Part shown: piece after piece, positions 45,017 through 54,740 of the stretch
Layout: the number at the start of each line of letters is the position of its first letter
How positions within the stretch are numbered: position 1 is the first letter of the stretch
NCBI GenBank assembly: GCA_025056215.1
Contig: JANWWC010000003.1
Location: forward strand, 248,001-312,000
DNA length: 64,000 bases
Reading direction: 5' to 3'
From: Cytophagales bacterium
GTDB lineage: Bacteria > Bacteroidota > Bacteroidia > Cytophagales > Flammeovirgaceae
Made by a program: the position numbers and the translations under genes
The notes under the pieces: model-generated
Seen by the model: the letters and a program-made list of their open reading frames with translations, nothing else
What the model was told of the DNA's origin: nothing
Databases searched by the model: none

Positions 45017-45999
45017 AAAAGATACTAATCTTTTTACGCTATTTCTTGCTGTGGAGCCTACCATTTGTTTTGTTGTTCTGGGCTCTACGACATCAAGATT
45101 TTAAAACTTTGTGGATAACTCTCCAAAATGCTAATTTTTCATGGGCAGTCGCTATTGGCTTCATTACTGTCACTAATCACTGGGTACGCGCAAAGCGTTG
45201 GCAAATTTCCTTAGAACCAATTCAGAGAGTGAGCACCTGGCATCTTTTTTTAGCTCTTATGTTTGGCTACCTAATAACTTTTGTAATTCCTCGCGTAGGT
45301 GAAATAGCGCGATGCAGTAGCTTATACAAAACAGACAAAGTTCCGCTTCATGTTTCTATCGGAACAGTAATAACTGAACGAGCGATAGATATTATTTGTT
45401 TAGGAATAGTAGTCGTATTGTCATTCGCGTTAGAATGGAAAATTCTTGTAAAATTTTATGAATTGTATCTACAAACTCCCTTGCTTGTAGGAGCAGAGCA
45501 ATTTTTTTCTCTCCAAACTAGAATAATAATTATAGGATGTTGTGTAGCTTTAGGAGTATTATTCTTTTTAAGTTTATGCTTTCAAAAGCAATACTCTTTT
45601 CTACATCAAAAAACTCATGCTTTTTTACAAAAGCTCAAAGAAGGAATTTTTTCCCTCCAAAAAATCCGTAAACCTTGGGTGTATGTAAGTTATACGATTT
45701 ATATTTGGTTTACTTATTGGTTAATGACGTATTGGTGGTTTTTTTCTTTTCCTCAAACTTCTCATCTATCACCTAGCGTCGGTATTGCTATGATGACTGT
45801 AAGCAGTTTAGCAAGATTGCTTCCCATCCAAGGAGGAGGAATGGGGGCTTATCATTACTTGTTTTCAGAAGCGATGTTTCTTTTTGGAATCCCTATGTTG
45901 TATGGGAACGCATTGGCTATCCTAGTCCATGGGTTTCAATCTGCTTACTATTTATTAGTTGGAGGAATCTGCTCGTGGATTTTGTTTCGCAAAGTTTGA
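45010..45999 (+). CDS. Membrane protein of the lysylphosphatidylglycerol-synthase N-terminal (YbhN/UPF0104) family
   Basis: A 329-residue protein with about eight hydrophobic spans. The conserved segment FVIPRVGEIARCSSLYK and the later LLPIQGGGMGAYHY mark the flippase-like half of MprF (LPG_synthase_TM). The aminoacyltransferase domain is missing, so lipid transport or a regulatory role is more likely than synthesis of lysyl-phosphatidylglycerol. It overlaps hisH by 7 bp and is followed by a 63-bp gap to recJ. Function in this organism is unknown. Confidence 0.85.
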   Translation: MLKKILIFLRYFLLWSLPFVLLFWALRHQDFKTLWITLQNANFSWAVAIGFITVTNHWVRAKRWQISLEPIQRVSTWHLFLALMFGYLITFVIPRVGEIARCSSLYKTDKVPLHVSIGTVITERAIDIICLGIVVVLSFALEWKILVKFYELYLQTPLLVGAEQFFSLQTRIIIIGCCVALGVLFFLSLCFQKQYSFLHQKTHAFLQKLKEGIFSLQKIRKPWVYVSYTIYIWFTYWLMTYWWFFSFPQTSHLSPSVGIAMMTVSSLARLLPIQGGGMGAYHYLFSEAMFLFGIPMLYGNALAILVHGFQSAYYLLVGGICSWILFRKV

Positions 46000-46062
46000 T
46001 TTATTCGAAAACTAAGGTTAATATTACAAGTTGAAAATAAACAATTTTTTGTAAAATTTGCC

Positions 46063-47781
46063 GTGCCATTCGAAAAAAGCCGACAAAAAAAGTGGGTCTT
46101 TAAGCCCTTACCCGACGAGCAACTTGTTATCAATACTATGCAAACTCTTAACGTGAGTTTGCCAATCGCTCAGTTATTAGTACAAAGAGGGTATGCCGAC
46201 TTTGAAGACGCTAAAAACTTTTTCCGTCCGCACTTAGGACTTCTGCACGAGCCTCTTCTAATGGCAGACATGGAAAAAGCCAAAGAAAGACTGATAAAAG
46301 CTCTTAAAAAACAAGAAAAAATCTTAATTTATGGAGATTATGACGTAGATGGAACTACCGCTGTTGCGCTTTTTTACGGATTTCTTAGTAAATACTTCCA
46401 GAATTTAGATTATTACATCTCTGACCGTTATCAAGAAGGCTACGGAATTTCAGAAAGAGGAATCCAATATGCTGAAAAAAACGGATTTACACTTATCATT
46501 TCATTAGACTGCGGAATCAAATCACACGATAAAATCAAAATTGCTAAACAAAAAGGAATTGATTTTATTGTTTGCGATCATCATACGCCTGGAGAAACAC
46601 TTCCCGAAGCATTTGCTGTCTTAAATCCTAAAAGAGCTGACTGCCCTTATCCATTCAAAGAACTGACAGGCTGCGGAGTAGGCTTTAAACTCTTACAAGC
46701 TATTATTCCCGAACTCCATATAGATTTAGGACAACTTTTTACTAAGCTCGATTTAGTAGCTGTGAGCATCGCCTGCGACTTAGTGCCTATCACTGGAGAA
46801 AATCGAATTTTCGCCAAAGCAGGTTTAGATATTCTCAATAAAAATCCTCAGCCTGCTCTGAAAGCCCTTTGTAAGATGGCTTCTTTACCTTTAGGCAACC
46901 TAAAAATTTCTGATATTGTCTTCGGAATAGGACCTCGCATTAACGCAGCGGGCAGGATTTCACATGCTAATCAAGCGGTAGAACTTCTTTTAAGTAAAAA
47001 AGATGAAACAGCTTGGGAGGCAGCAAAACATATCGATACTAAAAATACCATTCGCAAAGGCTACGATGCTGATATCACAGAAGAGGCTCTCAGAATGATA
47101 GAACAAGAAGGTTATCAAGATATGAAAACTACTGTTCTGTATAAAGCTAATTGGCATAAAGGCGTAGTAGGTATCGTAGCTTCTCGGTGTGTAGAATACT
47201 TCTATAGACCTACTATTATTCTCACAGAATCTAACGGAAAAGCGAGTGGTTCTGCTCGCTCAGTAGATGGATACGACGTACACCAAGCCATTTCAGCCTG
47301 CGCAGAATTACTCGAACATTTTGGTGGACACAAATATGCTGCTGGCATTACTCTTCCGATCGAAAACATTGAAAAATTTAGACACAAATTCGAACAAGTA
47401 GTTGCCCAAAGTATTACAGAAGAGCAACTTACTCCTAAAATAGAAATCGATTTATTGCTCAATTTTGATAACATCAATGAAAAAATGTATCAGGTACTTG
47501 AGCAATTCGCTCCTTTTGGTCCTGAAAATATGCAGCCCGTTTTTGCATCAGAGCAAGTAATGTCAGTAGGAGAAGTCAAAATTCTTAAAGAAAAGCATCT
47601 AAAAATGACTCTCAAGCAAATCGGGAGTACCCAACAAATCGAAGCAATAGGTTTCAATATGATTGATTTTTATCCGATTGTTATAGGTAAAAAACCTTTC
47701 AAAATTTGTTATACGATTGAAATGAATGAATTTCGAGGGCAAAAAACATTACAACTTGTGCTAAAAGATATAAGAGAATAA
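46063..47781 (+). CDS. recJ: Single-stranded-DNA-specific exonuclease RecJ
   Basis: RecJ (572 aa) degrades single strands 5' to 3' in recombination and mismatch repair. The DHH motifs appear in order: LIYGDYDVDGTTA (motif I), SLDCG (II), CDHHTPGE (III) and, later, the DHHA1 signature GGHKYAAGITL. The C-terminal OB-like domain (about 455-572) is present. The only start that keeps the conserved KWVFKPLPDEQ beginning is GTG 46063; the first ATG is 25 codons in. A TAAAATTTG box ends at 46060, only 2 bp before the start codon. It runs straight into the NMO gene (2 bp). Confidence 0.95.
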   Translation: MPFEKSRQKKWVFKPLPDEQLVINTMQTLNVSLPIAQLLVQRGYADFEDAKNFFRPHLGLLHEPLLMADMEKAKERLIKALKKQEKILIYGDYDVDGTTAVALFYGFLSKYFQNLDYYISDRYQEGYGISERGIQYAEKNGFTLIISLDCGIKSHDKIKIAKQKGIDFIVCDHHTPGETLPEAFAVLNPKRADCPYPFKELTGCGVGFKLLQAIIPELHIDLGQLFTKLDLVAVSIACDLVPITGENRIFAKAGLDILNKNPQPALKALCKMASLPLGNLKISDIVFGIGPRINAAGRISHANQAVELLLSKKDETAWEAAKHIDTKNTIRKGYDADITEEALRMIEQEGYQDMKTTVLYKANWHKGVVGIVASRCVEYFYRPTIILTESNGKASGSARSVDGYDVHQAISACAELLEHFGGHKYAAGITLPIENIEKFRHKFEQVVAQSITEEQLTPKIEIDLLLNFDNINEKMYQVLEQFAPFGPENMQPVFASEQVMSVGEVKILKEKHLKMTLKQIGSTQQIEAIGFNMIDFYPIVIGKKPFKICYTIEMNEFRGQKTLQLVLKDIRE

Positions 47782-47783
47782 GC

Positions 47784-48737
47784 ATGTCGAACCGTATACA
47801 ACGTCTTTTAGGAATCCGATACCCTATTATCCAAGCAGGAATGGTATGGTGTAGCGGTTGGAAATTAGCTTCTGCTGTAAGCAATGCTGGGGGATTAGGA
47901 CTTATCGGCGCTGGTTCTATGACACCAGACGTATTGCAAGAACATATACAAAAGTGCAAGAAAGCCACTCAAAAACCTTTCGGTGTTAACTTACCGCTGA
48001 TCTATTCAGGAATTGAACAACAGATTGAAATTATCGAAAAAGAAAATGTAAAAATTGTATTTACCTCAGCAGGAAACCCTAAACTTTACACATCACGCTT
48101 GAAATCTTTAGGAATTACAGTCGTACACGTGGTCTCAAGTGTAAAATTCGCACTCAAAGCCCAAGAAGCAGGAGTAGATGCTGTTGTAGCAGAAGGGTTT
48201 GAAGCTGGCGGACATAATGGCAGAGAAGAAACTACAACTCTTTGTTTGATTCCTGCAGTTCGTCAGGCTATCGAGCTTCCTTTGATTGCAGCAGGCGGAA
48301 TTGCAAGCGGAAGAGCTATGTTAGCGGCGTTTGCACTAGGAGCAGAAGGCGTACAAGTAGGAAGCCGCTTTGCTATTTCGCACGAATCATCTGCACATCA
48401 ATCTTATAAGGAAGCTGTTTTGCGCGCTCAGGAAGGCGACACAGTCCTAACCTTAAAAGCACTCACGCCTGTTCGCATGATTCGAAATGCTTTTTACGAA
48501 CAAGTACGACAAGCGGAAGAAAGAGGTGCTTCTGTAGAAGAACTTCGCAATTTACTAGGAAAAGGGCGCGCTCGTAGAGGAATCTTTGAGGGAGATCTTC
48601 AAGAAGGAGAGCTTGAAATTGGGCAAGTTTCTATGATGCTCAACCGCTCAGAATCTGCTGCCGAGATTGTTGCCGATATATGGCAAGAATTTTGTCAAGT
48701 AAAACAACATATCGCTCTTCAATCTTTCGAATGTTAA
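47784..48737 (+). CDS. Nitronate monooxygenase / FabK-like flavoprotein
   Basis: A 317-residue TIM-barrel flavoprotein. It begins RIQRLLGIRYPIIQAGM, has AEGFEAGGHNG with the catalytic histidine used by nitronate monooxygenases, and ends the FMN site with GGIASGRAMLAAFALGAEGVQVGSRF. Such sequences are annotated either as NMO or as enoyl-ACP reductase II (FabK); the two are hard to separate without a tree. It starts 2 bp after recJ and stops 4 bp before rsmA, so it shares their transcript. Confidence 0.88.
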   Translation: MSNRIQRLLGIRYPIIQAGMVWCSGWKLASAVSNAGGLGLIGAGSMTPDVLQEHIQKCKKATQKPFGVNLPLIYSGIEQQIEIIEKENVKIVFTSAGNPKLYTSRLKSLGITVVHVVSSVKFALKAQEAGVDAVVAEGFEAGGHNGREETTTLCLIPAVRQAIELPLIAAGGIASGRAMLAAFALGAEGVQVGSRFAISHESSAHQSYKEAVLRAQEGDTVLTLKALTPVRMIRNAFYEQVRQAEERGASVEELRNLLGKGRARRGIFEGDLQEGELEIGQVSMMLNRSESAAEIVADIWQEFCQVKQHIALQSFEC

Positions 48738-48741
48738 TCTC

Positions 48742-49530
48742 ATGAACCCTTTATTTACTTCTGTAAAACCTAAAAAATTTCTAGGGCAACACTTTTTGAA
48801 AGACCTTTCAATCGCAGAACGAATTGCGAATTCTTATACGTATCATTTAGGAACTCGAAATCTACTCGAAATAGGTCCTGGAACGGGAGTACTTACTCAG
48901 TTTTTAGCAAAAAATCCTCACATTTGCTTTAAAGCAATCGAAATCGATAGTGAGTCAGTAGCTTTCTTAAAAGCACAAGGATATTTACAAGAAAGTCAAA
49001 TTATAGAAGGCGATTTTTTGAAATATAAACCATCAGAAATTTTTTCAGAACCTTTTGGCATTATTGGAAACTTTCCTTATAACATTGCTTCTCAAATCTT
49101 ATTCACAGTATTTGAAAATAGAAACCTCATCTTAGAGGTAGTTTGTATGCTCCAAAAAGAGGTAGCTCAACGAATTAATGCGTCACCAGGAAAAAAAGCA
49201 AACGGAGTTCTAAGCATTTTTTTACAAAGTTTCTATGAAGTAGAATACTTATTTACAGTGCCTTCTTGTGTTTTTTTGCCTCCTCCTAAAGTAGAATCTG
49301 CTGTCATTCGTTTGCGGAGAAATGCTAAACAATCTTATAATTGCTCAGAAAAACAATTTATCACTATAGTGAAAAAAGCATTTCAACAACGCCGCAAAAT
49401 TCTTCGCAATGCGCTCAAAGAACTTGTTACTAATCCAGAAATTCTTTCTCATTCACTTTTTGATTGTCGCGCAGAACAATTGAATGTCGAAGATTTTGAA
49501 AATCTTACAAACTTGATTTACTTGAGTTAA
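48742..49530 (+). CDS. rsmA: 16S rRNA (A1518/A1519) dimethyltransferase RsmA/KsgA
   Basis: A 262-residue methyltransferase that dimethylates two adenines in 16S helix 45. The beginning PKKFLGQHFLKD, the SAM motif LEIGPGTGVLTQ, the adenine-site NFPYNIASQIL and the C-terminal QRRKILRNAL are present. Length is normal. Fourth gene in the recJ-NMO-rsmA-PASTA run. Confidence 0.97.
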   Translation: MNPLFTSVKPKKFLGQHFLKDLSIAERIANSYTYHLGTRNLLEIGPGTGVLTQFLAKNPHICFKAIEIDSESVAFLKAQGYLQESQIIEGDFLKYKPSEIFSEPFGIIGNFPYNIASQILFTVFENRNLILEVVCMLQKEVAQRINASPGKKANGVLSIFLQSFYEVEYLFTVPSCVFLPPPKVESAVIRLRRNAKQSYNCSEKQFITIVKKAFQQRRKILRNALKELVTNPEILSHSLFDCRAEQLNVEDFENLTNLIYLS

Positions 49531-49554
49531 AGAAACTGATTTATACTAAATTAT

Positions 49555-50376
49555 ATGAACGATTTAAAGTTCTATTGGGAAAAATTCTTAGAAATTCTTC
49601 GAGAAAATTCTCTAAGAAGCGTCCTAATTCATATAAGCATCGCATTGGGAATTTTTTTTCTGATTATCTACACATTTTATTACATTTATTTACCTATCGC
49701 TACCCGGCACGGTGAAACCATTACAGTACCAGACTTACGCGGAATGACAGAACAGGAAGTAGCTGCCTTTTTGTCATCACGAGATCTTCGCTATGAAATA
49801 GCCGACTCGACCTACGTAGATAGTTTGCCTGCAGGAGTAGTGATTTCTCAATTTCCTGAAGCTAATCAGTTAGTCAAACTTCAACGCAAGATTTACCTTA
49901 CTATCAATACTTATCAAGCTCCAAGCGTTCGGATTCCTAATGTTTTTGATGTATCCCGAAAAAATGCAGAATTAATTCTAAAAAGCGTCGGTTTAAAAAT
50001 TGGAAAAGTAGAGTATGAACCCGATTTGGCTGCTAACGCTGTTCTCAAAATTCGTTATCAAAACAAAATTTATACTCGAGAAGACGAAGCTCAAGGCATT
50101 CGGCTTCCCAAAGGTGCTGTAGTAGACTTAATCTTAGGCGATGGTTTAGGTACTATTGATATAGAAGTACCTGATGTAACAGGAATGCTGCTCACCGAAG
50201 CTGAAGAACTATTAGCAGGTATCGGTCTCACAATTGGGAACATTCAATACATTCAATCTTCTGACGCTCCGACAGGAACTATTCTTAGCCAAACTCCTAT
50301 GGCAGAAAAAGGAACAAAAATAAGAATTGGGTCTTCTCTCGACTTGATAGTAGTCGGATTTGAGCCTCAACCTTAG
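49555..50376 (+). CDS. PASTA-domain membrane protein
   Basis: A 273-residue protein with a short cytoplasmic N-terminus, one span (about 23-46) and three PASTA domains outside: VPDLRGMTEQEVAAFL, IPNVFDVSRKNAELIL and VPDVTGMLLTEAEELL. PASTA domains bind muropeptides or beta-lactams when fused to kinases or penicillin-binding proteins; here there is no kinase. Freestanding PASTA proteins of this type are widespread in Bacteroidota with unknown role. It converges with the CHAT gene, with 4 bp between stops. Confidence 0.92.
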   Translation: MNDLKFYWEKFLEILRENSLRSVLIHISIALGIFFLIIYTFYYIYLPIATRHGETITVPDLRGMTEQEVAAFLSSRDLRYEIADSTYVDSLPAGVVISQFPEANQLVKLQRKIYLTINTYQAPSVRIPNVFDVSRKNAELILKSVGLKIGKVEYEPDLAANAVLKIRYQNKIYTREDEAQGIRLPKGAVVDLILGDGLGTIDIEVPDVTGMLLTEAEELLAGIGLTIGNIQYIQSSDAPTGTILSQTPMAEKGTKIRIGSSLDLIVVGFEPQP

Positions 50377-50380
50377 AAGT

Positions 50381-53300
50381 TTATTCCTTTTCAACTCCTA
50401 TGACATTAAAGGCTCCCCAAAAAATGGGATTAGGGTAACTTGCTCTAATTTCTTTTTGCGCTGCATAAAAAGCTTCTCTCTTTTTCATTCCCTTCTCTAT
50501 CCAATTTGTGTAAAAATTAGTCATAAGTTTTTGGGTAACCTCATCAGCAACTTTGAATATGCTCATAATGACTACATCAGCTCCAGCAGTCAAGAAAGAA
50601 CGTTGCAACCCAAACACTCCTTCACCTGCTTCTACTTTTCCAAGCCCTGTTTCGCAGGCAGAAAGAATTACAATTTCTGTATTGCTATAATTCAAACTCA
50701 TCGCTTCGAAAGCAGTAAGAATTCCTTCTTGTGTGTTATATGAGCCAGAAGCTAAAACTTCTCCTGCATTAGCTGCCAACAATCCAGATTTAAGCAAAGG
50801 ATTCTCTACTATTTCACTAAAAGTGATAAACTCTTCTTCACTTTTAGACTTATCAAAGAATCCATGCGTAGCAATATGAAGAAGAGTAGGATTACTTTCT
50901 GACTTCAAAGCCTTTTCAGTTGCCATCTCATCAGTGTACTCTACCACTTGCCAGTTTTTTCGTCTTAAAATTTGGCTAATTTGCTCGATTTCAACCCCTG
51001 TTCCAGGCAAAGGTATTATTTTGTAAGGTGTTTCCTCTGATGTACTGCTATGAAATCGCGGATTTCCAAACAAAACAGCTTTTGAAGAAGAAACGATGGC
51101 GGAAGAAGCAACCTTTTCCTTGTGTTTTGACTTACTTTTTTTAGCAGAAACTTCTAAAACAGAAGGGCGTTTTAAAATGAGTTCTTTGGTATTACTCACT
51201 AAATTCACGTAGTATTTATCTAAGACATACAAGCTATTTTCTACCAAAAAAGACTCAATGTTCAGTTGATTATAAACACCATCGGGCGATAAAAATACTT
51301 TTGAAGTATTAGAAGGAAAAGCATTCTCGATAGGTTGCCAGAATACCTTATAAGAGTTATCATCATCAATTGCATGGATCATACAATTTCGATAATATGT
51401 AAGATATCTATTTTCTAAATCATTTCCATTTTCGAAGATTACTAAATCTGGTTGCTTTTGCGTTTGATGATTTACAATAAGCGCTGCGTATTTGATTTGG
51501 TTTGTAAATCCTTTTTCATAATGTCGAAATCTTACAATTTCTATTGCAACCTCTCCAGGTCGAAGTACCTTTCGAACATCTTCCCATGTAAAAGTATTGT
51601 TCTTAAAAAATGATGCAAAAACATCGGACTTTTCGCTCAATTGTTTTTCTATAATTTCAATTTCGTTTTGAAGTTTAGTAACATCTATTTGATTTTCTGT
51701 AATTTGTTCTTGGTTCATAGAAAGTACGCTCAATAAAAACTCCTTCTGTTCTATCCATTTCGCATAAAGTTCCTTCAGTTCCAAGTTATTGCTCTTTGCC
51801 ACTTCTTCGCGTAACTTTTGAGAAGAACTCAATAAAAGAGCTTTTGTGATAAGCGCATGGTTGTACATTTGAGCCAACATTTTGGGGCGCTCTTTGGCTT
51901 GTGCAATAGCTAAAGAATTAAAAAATTCGAAATCCGGACGCATCAACTGCCAAAAAGACGCCTTCTCATTTTCACTCAAATTAGGAAAGTACTTCTGAAT
52001 AAATTCCAAATATGCTGGTATAATAATTTCGATTTCTTCGTTGGCTTTTTTATAATCTCCGCTAATGTAATGCATTTGAGCTAATTTGCTTTGAGTTCTG
52101 ATGTAATAAGGATGTTTCTTGCTCAATAAAGAAGCGTAGATACTTTCAGCTTTTTGATAACTTTTTTCTGCCTTTCGTATTTGGTCCTGGTACAAGTAAA
52201 TATCTCCGAGCATTAAAAATATTTCTGCTGAAATAGTATTTTTTCTGTCTAACTTGGATTCAAGAATTTCTGATGCTTTTTCGAGTTTTTGCAAAGCCAA
52301 GTCATACTTTTTACTTTCAATAAAAAGCATTGCTTCGTCTTTAAGCGCTTCAGCATACATCGGATGATGATCATCAAAGTTATAAAGAATAATTTTTTCG
52401 GCTTGTGTCATCAAATTTTCAGATTCTTTAAGGTTATGTGCATCTACCATGTACTTTAGCATTGCAAGCTTAGCGAGTGAATGAGCCATTAACACATGCT
52501 GCTCTCCTAATACGAGTTTGCGTATTTGTAGTACTTTCGCTTCTAAATCAAGCGCTTTTTGAAAAGAACCTAAAGCTGTATAAATTTTAGCCAACTGTTC
52601 GCATGCCGCTGCATAACTAATCGAATTTTCCCCTAGCGAATTTTGAGCAATATTTAGCGCAAGAGAGGCAATTTTTTCTGCACTTCCGTATTCGCCTTGT
52701 ACTAAAAATAAATTAGCTTGTTCTAAATAAGGTTTGATAAGCTCTCGATGTTCTAAACCCAATATCTCTTTTTTTCTATCAATTAACGCTGTTAGTTGTT
52801 TGTTAGCAAAATTATATTCGCCAATTTGTACATAGAGAGAAGCTAAATTCTCGATATTTCTTCCTTGCAAATGAGGATTCCTTTTAGAGAGAACTCTATA
52901 AATATTAGAGGCTCGTTGAAACGTTTTTTTAGCTTCATCGTACATTCCTAATGCTAAAGAGACTTTTGCAGCAACAGCCAGCGCATCAGCGTATTCCAAC
53001 GCGCTTGTTCCTAAATCTCTTTTTATGATGGCTATAGCTTTTTTACTATTTTCCTCTGCAGAACGATACTGCCCACACTCGATTTGAACATCAGATAATT
53101 TAGAGTAATAATATCCTGTTTCCCAATCTTTTTCGCCGTATTTATTCATTCGTAGTGAAGCTGATTTTTCGGCTAGTTCAAGCGCTTTCGATAAATTTTC
53201 AATCATCAAATAAAACTCCGCTCTCAAATCAGTAGTTTTAATGTAAAGAGGATGCTCTGAGGATAAATTATTTTCTATTGTTTCGATATTAGCAGAATCT

Positions 53301-54604
53301 ATTCCTTGTAAAGCATCTTGAGCTTTAAATTGAGTGTATTTTAGTTTGAACCAAAAGTATTCTATAAGCGATGAATGAGTATAGGGAGATTGATTTCCGT
53401 AAAGAACTCTATATAACTGATACATTGGCAAAATACTTTCCTCTGCTTCTAAAATATCTCTGGTAGTAAGGGTATAAGCTACGTCTGTTTGTCGGCGATA
53501 AACTTCTAATCGCAAAGGGTGGTATTCTGGCAGAGGACTTTTGGCTAAAATCCCCTGAAAAATTTTAAAAGCTAAAGCCTCTCCTGAAACCTCAAAAGCG
53601 GCTCCTATCATAGCACGAAGAATTTGGTTTTTAATTGCATAATGACTATTACTTTCTTTATTAATTTGTAAATAATTTTTTTGGTGTAAAATCCAAAAAT
53701 CTTTGGCCATATGAGCTTTTCTGCCCATGATATGATAATAAACCATCAATTCGTGAGCCTTAGAGGCTAAGGGAATAAACTGATAGCCTTTTTGAAAAAT
53801 ATTTTGGCATGTTTTCTCGACCAAGGCATAATCTTCACCAAGAAAATAATTCTGAGCTTTTAAAACTTCAACTCGTATAAAAAAGCTTTTTTCTAGTTCG
53901 CTACGCCACCGTTTTGTTTTCGCTTTAGCTTCGTCAAACAAAGCAGTTGCTTTTTCAAACTCGCCGCGCTGTGCGGCGATTTCACCTTTTAATACATAAG
54001 ACTCTGCTACAAGTCTTTTATTAGATCTAGGCGATTTTTTGTTAACATTGAGAGTATCTGTAAATGCATATAGTTGCTGAGCACATTTTTGAGCTGCTTG
54101 AGTCTGTCCGCTATAAGCATAGGCTCTGGCTAATCGGAGCGAAAGTTCTGCCTCAGAATGAGGAGTGTAAGAAGAGAGAGATTTTAAGCGTTCTTGCGCT
54201 TCCAAAACTTTTTCTATAGCAAGTTGATAATTTCCGTAAGAAATCAGAACTTCGGCAGCACGAGCAACAGCGACAGAAGCCTCGTAAGCAGTATTTTCTC
54301 TCAATCGCGCTAAGGCTTTGTCAATAGCCACAACAGCTCCTTCTTGTATTCCTCTTACGCTCCCCATTTCATGCTGAAGATGCAAAGCATAAATATCAAG
54401 CCATAACTCTATAAAATCCTGCTTTTCAGGAGATTGTTTTTTAAGTATTTTTTTTCGGAAATCGGGAAATTTTTTGAGAGCCTTTTCGTATTGACTTTCG
54501 TTTACGTACTTTTTTTCAATTCTGTAAATGATATCTTCCCACGTTTGTGCAAGCAATGTAGTTGTTAAGAAAAGCAAAAGAATGTGTAAAAAAAATCTTA
54601 TCAT
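50381..54604 (-). CDS. Exported TPR-CHAT protein (caspase-like, dyad intact)
   Basis: A 1407-residue protein with a signal peptide (MIRFFLHILLLFLTTTLLAQ, cut after A19), then about 20 TPR units (roughly 45-870), a linker and a C-terminal CHAT domain (about 1085-1405). The caspase-type dyad is intact: H1247 in LLHIATHGFFDK and C1317 in LSACETGLGK. CHAT proteases in bacteria are known from CRISPR-linked Craspase and gasdermin activation, but these are cytoplasmic; export implies an envelope role. No gasdermin or other obvious substrate lies nearby. TPR-CHAT proteins are common in Cytophagales and most have no assigned function. The gene is alone on its strand. Confidence 0.88.
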   Translation of the reverse strand: MIRFFLHILLLFLTTTLLAQTWEDIIYRIEKKYVNESQYEKALKKFPDFRKKILKKQSPEKQDFIELWLDIYALHLQHEMGSVRGIQEGAVVAIDKALARLRENTAYEASVAVARAAEVLISYGNYQLAIEKVLEAQERLKSLSSYTPHSEAELSLRLARAYAYSGQTQAAQKCAQQLYAFTDTLNVNKKSPRSNKRLVAESYVLKGEIAAQRGEFEKATALFDEAKAKTKRWRSELEKSFFIRVEVLKAQNYFLGEDYALVEKTCQNIFQKGYQFIPLASKAHELMVYYHIMGRKAHMAKDFWILHQKNYLQINKESNSHYAIKNQILRAMIGAAFEVSGEALAFKIFQGILAKSPLPEYHPLRLEVYRRQTDVAYTLTTRDILEAEESILPMYQLYRVLYGNQSPYTHSSLIEYFWFKLKYTQFKAQDALQGIDSANIETIENNLSSEHPLYIKTTDLRAEFYLMIENLSKALELAEKSASLRMNKYGEKDWETGYYYSKLSDVQIECGQYRSAEENSKKAIAIIKRDLGTSALEYADALAVAAKVSLALGMYDEAKKTFQRASNIYRVLSKRNPHLQGRNIENLASLYVQIGEYNFANKQLTALIDRKKEILGLEHRELIKPYLEQANLFLVQGEYGSAEKIASLALNIAQNSLGENSISYAAACEQLAKIYTALGSFQKALDLEAKVLQIRKLVLGEQHVLMAHSLAKLAMLKYMVDAHNLKESENLMTQAEKIILYNFDDHHPMYAEALKDEAMLFIESKKYDLALQKLEKASEILESKLDRKNTISAEIFLMLGDIYLYQDQIRKAEKSYQKAESIYASLLSKKHPYYIRTQSKLAQMHYISGDYKKANEEIEIIIPAYLEFIQKYFPNLSENEKASFWQLMRPDFEFFNSLAIAQAKERPKMLAQMYNHALITKALLLSSSQKLREEVAKSNNLELKELYAKWIEQKEFLLSVLSMNQEQITENQIDVTKLQNEIEIIEKQLSEKSDVFASFFKNNTFTWEDVRKVLRPGEVAIEIVRFRHYEKGFTNQIKYAALIVNHQTQKQPDLVIFENGNDLENRYLTYYRNCMIHAIDDDNSYKVFWQPIENAFPSNTSKVFLSPDGVYNQLNIESFLVENSLYVLDKYYVNLVSNTKELILKRPSVLEVSAKKSKSKHKEKVASSAIVSSSKAVLFGNPRFHSSTSEETPYKIIPLPGTGVEIEQISQILRRKNWQVVEYTDEMATEKALKSESNPTLLHIATHGFFDKSKSEEEFITFSEIVENPLLKSGLLAANAGEVLASGSYNTQEGILTAFEAMSLNYSNTEIVILSACETGLGKVEAGEGVFGLQRSFLTAGADVVIMSIFKVADEVTQKLMTNFYTNWIEKGMKKREAFYAAQKEIRASYPNPIFWGAFNVIGVEKE

Positions 54605-54688
54605 TTTTCAAAATTTTAAGGTAAAACACTCGAGTATTACTGGGTAATTTAGAAATCTAAAAGAAAATTTAAAAAAAATTGAAAGAAA

Positions 54689-54716
54689 AATCCCAATCCA
54701 CACACGAATTGGGATT
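54689..54716 (-). terminator. Rho-independent terminator of fbaA
   Basis: On the minus strand, AATCCCAAT (54716-54708) pairs perfectly with ATTGGGATT (54697-54689), with a 10-nt loop and a T-run after. It lies 25 bp after the fbaA stop. Confidence 0.85.
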
Positions 54717-54740
54717 CTCGTATTACAACAACGGGCGTTC

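Noticed and set aside
50360-50743. Plus-strand frame of 127 aa over the CHAT 3' end
   Set aside because: Antisense to the conserved CHAT catalytic core; no start signal or homology.
33416-54604. Pseudo-caspase and CHAT proteins as parts of an antiphage defence island
   Set aside because: No gasdermin, nuclease, CRISPR or STAND genes nearby; flanks are housekeeping genes and the CHAT protein is exported.
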